Positions 62,683 to 64,000 of a stretch of 64,000 nucleotides of DNA are shown here, one piece after another (within the stretch, counting starts at the first letter, position 1; every line of letters starts with the position of its first letter). Source of the stretch: an uncultured Woeseia sp. (lineage in GTDB: Bacteria > Pseudomonadota > Gammaproteobacteria > Steroidobacterales > Woeseiaceae); assembly GCA_937925605.1 (NCBI GenBank), contig CALALV010000038.1:1-64000 (forward strand), read 5' to 3'. The translations under genes and the position numbers were made by a program. The notes under the pieces were generated by a model that did no database searches, was not told where the DNA came from, and was given only the letters and a program-made list of their open reading frames with translations.

Positions 62683-64000
62683 ATGCAGGACAGCGACGGC
62701 GACAACGACGAAACTCGCGATGACTTGGCAGGCCGGCTGTACCGCGCTTTCATTGCCGGGCAACCGGACGTCGCGCTCCGGAAAATCAACCGGTTTCTTG
62801 AAGCCGCGAGCGATCTTGCGGACTACTATGCCGACCGCGTTGCGGCTTCCGGGCCGCCGGGCAAGCACGAGCCTGCCGCCGGCGGGGGCGGCCTCCTGCA
62901 CACCCTGCAGGTGATCGTCACCTGCGCGCTGCGCGATCCGGACAGGCTGGCCGAGCACTACGCACGCTTCGCTGGCGCCGTGCTCGATGCGGTCGAGCAA
63001 CGCAGCGAGCTGGAGCCGGACGCCGCCGACCGCCGCTTCAAGGACCGTCTCTGGCACGAAGCGCCGTTCTTCCGGGCCCTGATGCAGATCTACCTGGCGT
63101 GGACGCAACACGTGCAATCGTGGCTCGACGAGCAGGAACTCGCGGCGGACGACCGGCGCAGGGCCGAATTCATCGTCGAGCAGTTCGCCGCCGCGTTCTC
63201 ACCATCGAACCTGCCGCTGCAACCGGCGGCGCTCAAGCGCGCCGAAAAGAGCGGAGGCCTGTCCACCGTTCGCGGGTTGCGCAACCTGATCGACGATATC
63301 CGTTTCAATGCGGGCATGCCGCGGCAGATCAAGTCGGGAATCTACGAGCTGGGCCGGGATCTCGCCACGACGCCGGGCAAGGTCATCTTCCGTAACGAAC
63401 TGCTGGAGTTGATCCAATACGCGCCGCAGGCGCGGACCGTGCATCGTCGGCCTGTTCTGCTGATCCCGCCGCAGATCAACAAGTTCTACGCGTTCGACCT
63501 GAAACCGGTCAACAGCTTCGTGCTGCACGCCCTGCAGGCGGGCTTCCAGGTCTTCGTCGTGAGCTGGAGCAACTCGCCCCGCATGTCGCCGGACTGGGGA
63601 CTGGACCACTACGTCGCGGCTCTACTCGATGCGGTCGAGGCGGTTCGCTCGGTTTGCGCGAGCGATTCGATCAATGTAGTCAGCACCTGTGCCGGCGGCT
63701 TCACGACGCTCGCACTGCTCGGCTACCTGGCCGAGACCGGTAGGCCACTCGTCCGTTCCCACAGCCTGTTCGTCACCGCGGTACTGAAGGACAGCGACTC
63801 GATCCTCGAGCTGCTGACGACGCAGGAGATGCTCGATCTCGCGCGCCGGCACACGGAGCGCGAGGGTACGATGGACGGCAAGGCGCTGGCGCACCTGTTC
63901 GCGTGGTTGCGGCCCGGGGACCTGGTGTGGAACTACTGGGTCAACAACAACCTGATGGGGCGGGACCCGCCCCCGCTCGACGTGATCTTCTGGGACAACG
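62683..64000 (+). CDS. phaC: Polyhydroxyalkanoate synthase, 3' end beyond the window
   Basis: First 439 residues of a PHA synthase; the frame is open at the window end. Residues 110-130 carry DRRFKDRLWHE, the N-terminal PhaC element, and 235-246 FRNELLELIQY. The QINKFYAFDLKPVNSFV stretch (264-280) and the nucleophile box follow. The box reads S-T-C-A-G-G at 334-339, with Cys336 as nucleophile; class I and II enzymes usually have Gly where Ser334 stands. Later, WNYWVNNNLMG precedes the region of the catalytic Asp, which lies outside the window, as does His. It makes polyester storage polymer from hydroxyacyl-CoA. The start ATG at 62683 lies 43 nt after the Lys-tail gene, in the same operon. 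Confidence 0.9.
   Translation, partial: MQDSDGDNDETRDDLAGRLYRAFIAGQPDVALRKINRFLEAASDLADYYADRVAASGPPGKHEPAAGGGGLLHTLQVIVTCALRDPDRLAEHYARFAGAVLDAVEQRSELEPDAADRRFKDRLWHEAPFFRALMQIYLAWTQHVQSWLDEQELAADDRRRAEFIVEQFAAAFSPSNLPLQPAALKRAEKSGGLSTVRGLRNLIDDIRFNAGMPRQIKSGIYELGRDLATTPGKVIFRNELLELIQYAPQARTVHRRPVLLIPPQINKFYAFDLKPVNSFVLHALQAGFQVFVVSWSNSPRMSPDWGLDHYVAALLDAVEAVRSVCASDSINVVSTCAGGFTTLALLGYLAETGRPLVRSHSLFVTAVLKDSDSILELLTTQEMLDLARRHTEREGTMDGKALAHLFAWLRPGDLVWNYWVNNNLMGRDPPPLDVIFWDN

Noticed and set aside
1..64000. Prophage, insertion sequence, restriction or CRISPR defence system
   Set aside because: No transposase, integrase, phage structural gene, nuclease cluster or regularly spaced direct repeat was seen on either strand; composition is even across the window.

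Overview
The window is about 64 kb of high-GC, gene-dense bacterial chromosome with strong G/C preference at third codon positions. Two TonB-dependent receptors, an orphan PilY1-type adhesin, lipoproteins, a DUF3461 protein, a TolB/TPR membrane protein and a PHA synthase suggest a free-living, probably aquatic or marine gammaproteobacterium (Woeseia/Steroidobacter-like). That placement is inferred from gene content only. I see no rRNA, tRNA, CRISPR array, insertion sequence, prophage or clear island boundary.

Left part (0.3-31.7 kb): a lipoprotein, two coupled small membrane proteins, a di-haem cytochrome c peroxidase beside an ECF sigma factor, a Tat-exported FAD oxidase and a large PilY1 homologue. 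A coupled three-gene operon follows (flavin reductase, M20 peptidase, BioD-like P-loop protein). Next come an Ntn acylase, a PPK2 polyphosphate kinase, a DUF502 protein, a lipoprotein with an Asp-box propeller protein ending in three ~100-residue Asp/His-rich repeats, a stand-alone (p)ppGpp hydrolase, DUF3461, a secreted protein with an unresolved start, a Gfo/Idh/MocA oxidoreductase, a TolB/TPR protein, an S8 protease and an aldo/keto reductase.

Middle part (31.8-56 kb): a TonB receptor converges on a 1,800-residue kinase/AAA/GAF/cyclase regulator. A good sigma-70 promoter precedes a three-gene unit (acetoacetate-decarboxylase fold, FAD desaturase-like, duplicated lycopene-cyclase fold) that looks like an uncharacterised isoprenoid or lipid pathway. 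From 45.4 to 56.0 kb lies what I read as a peptide-scavenging locus. One arm has a TonB receptor with a DUF819 permease and an AraC regulator. The divergent arm has S12 hydrolase, M19 dipeptidase, dipeptide epimerase and a second S12 hydrolase. The gene set fits uptake and breakdown of murein or D-amino-acid-containing peptides.

Right part (56-64 kb): a homocysteine-methyltransferase-like enzyme with a changed zinc ligand, a DUF6544-like protein, an FAA-family hydrolase and an SNF transporter. A tightly packed operon of four unrecognised proteins then leads into a PHA synthase cut by the window end. Three of the four have Ig-like beta-sandwich sequence, two start with phasin-like amphipathic helices, and one ends in a Lys/Arg tail. 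This operon is my leading candidate for an undescribed system: a non-canonical set of polyester-granule proteins.
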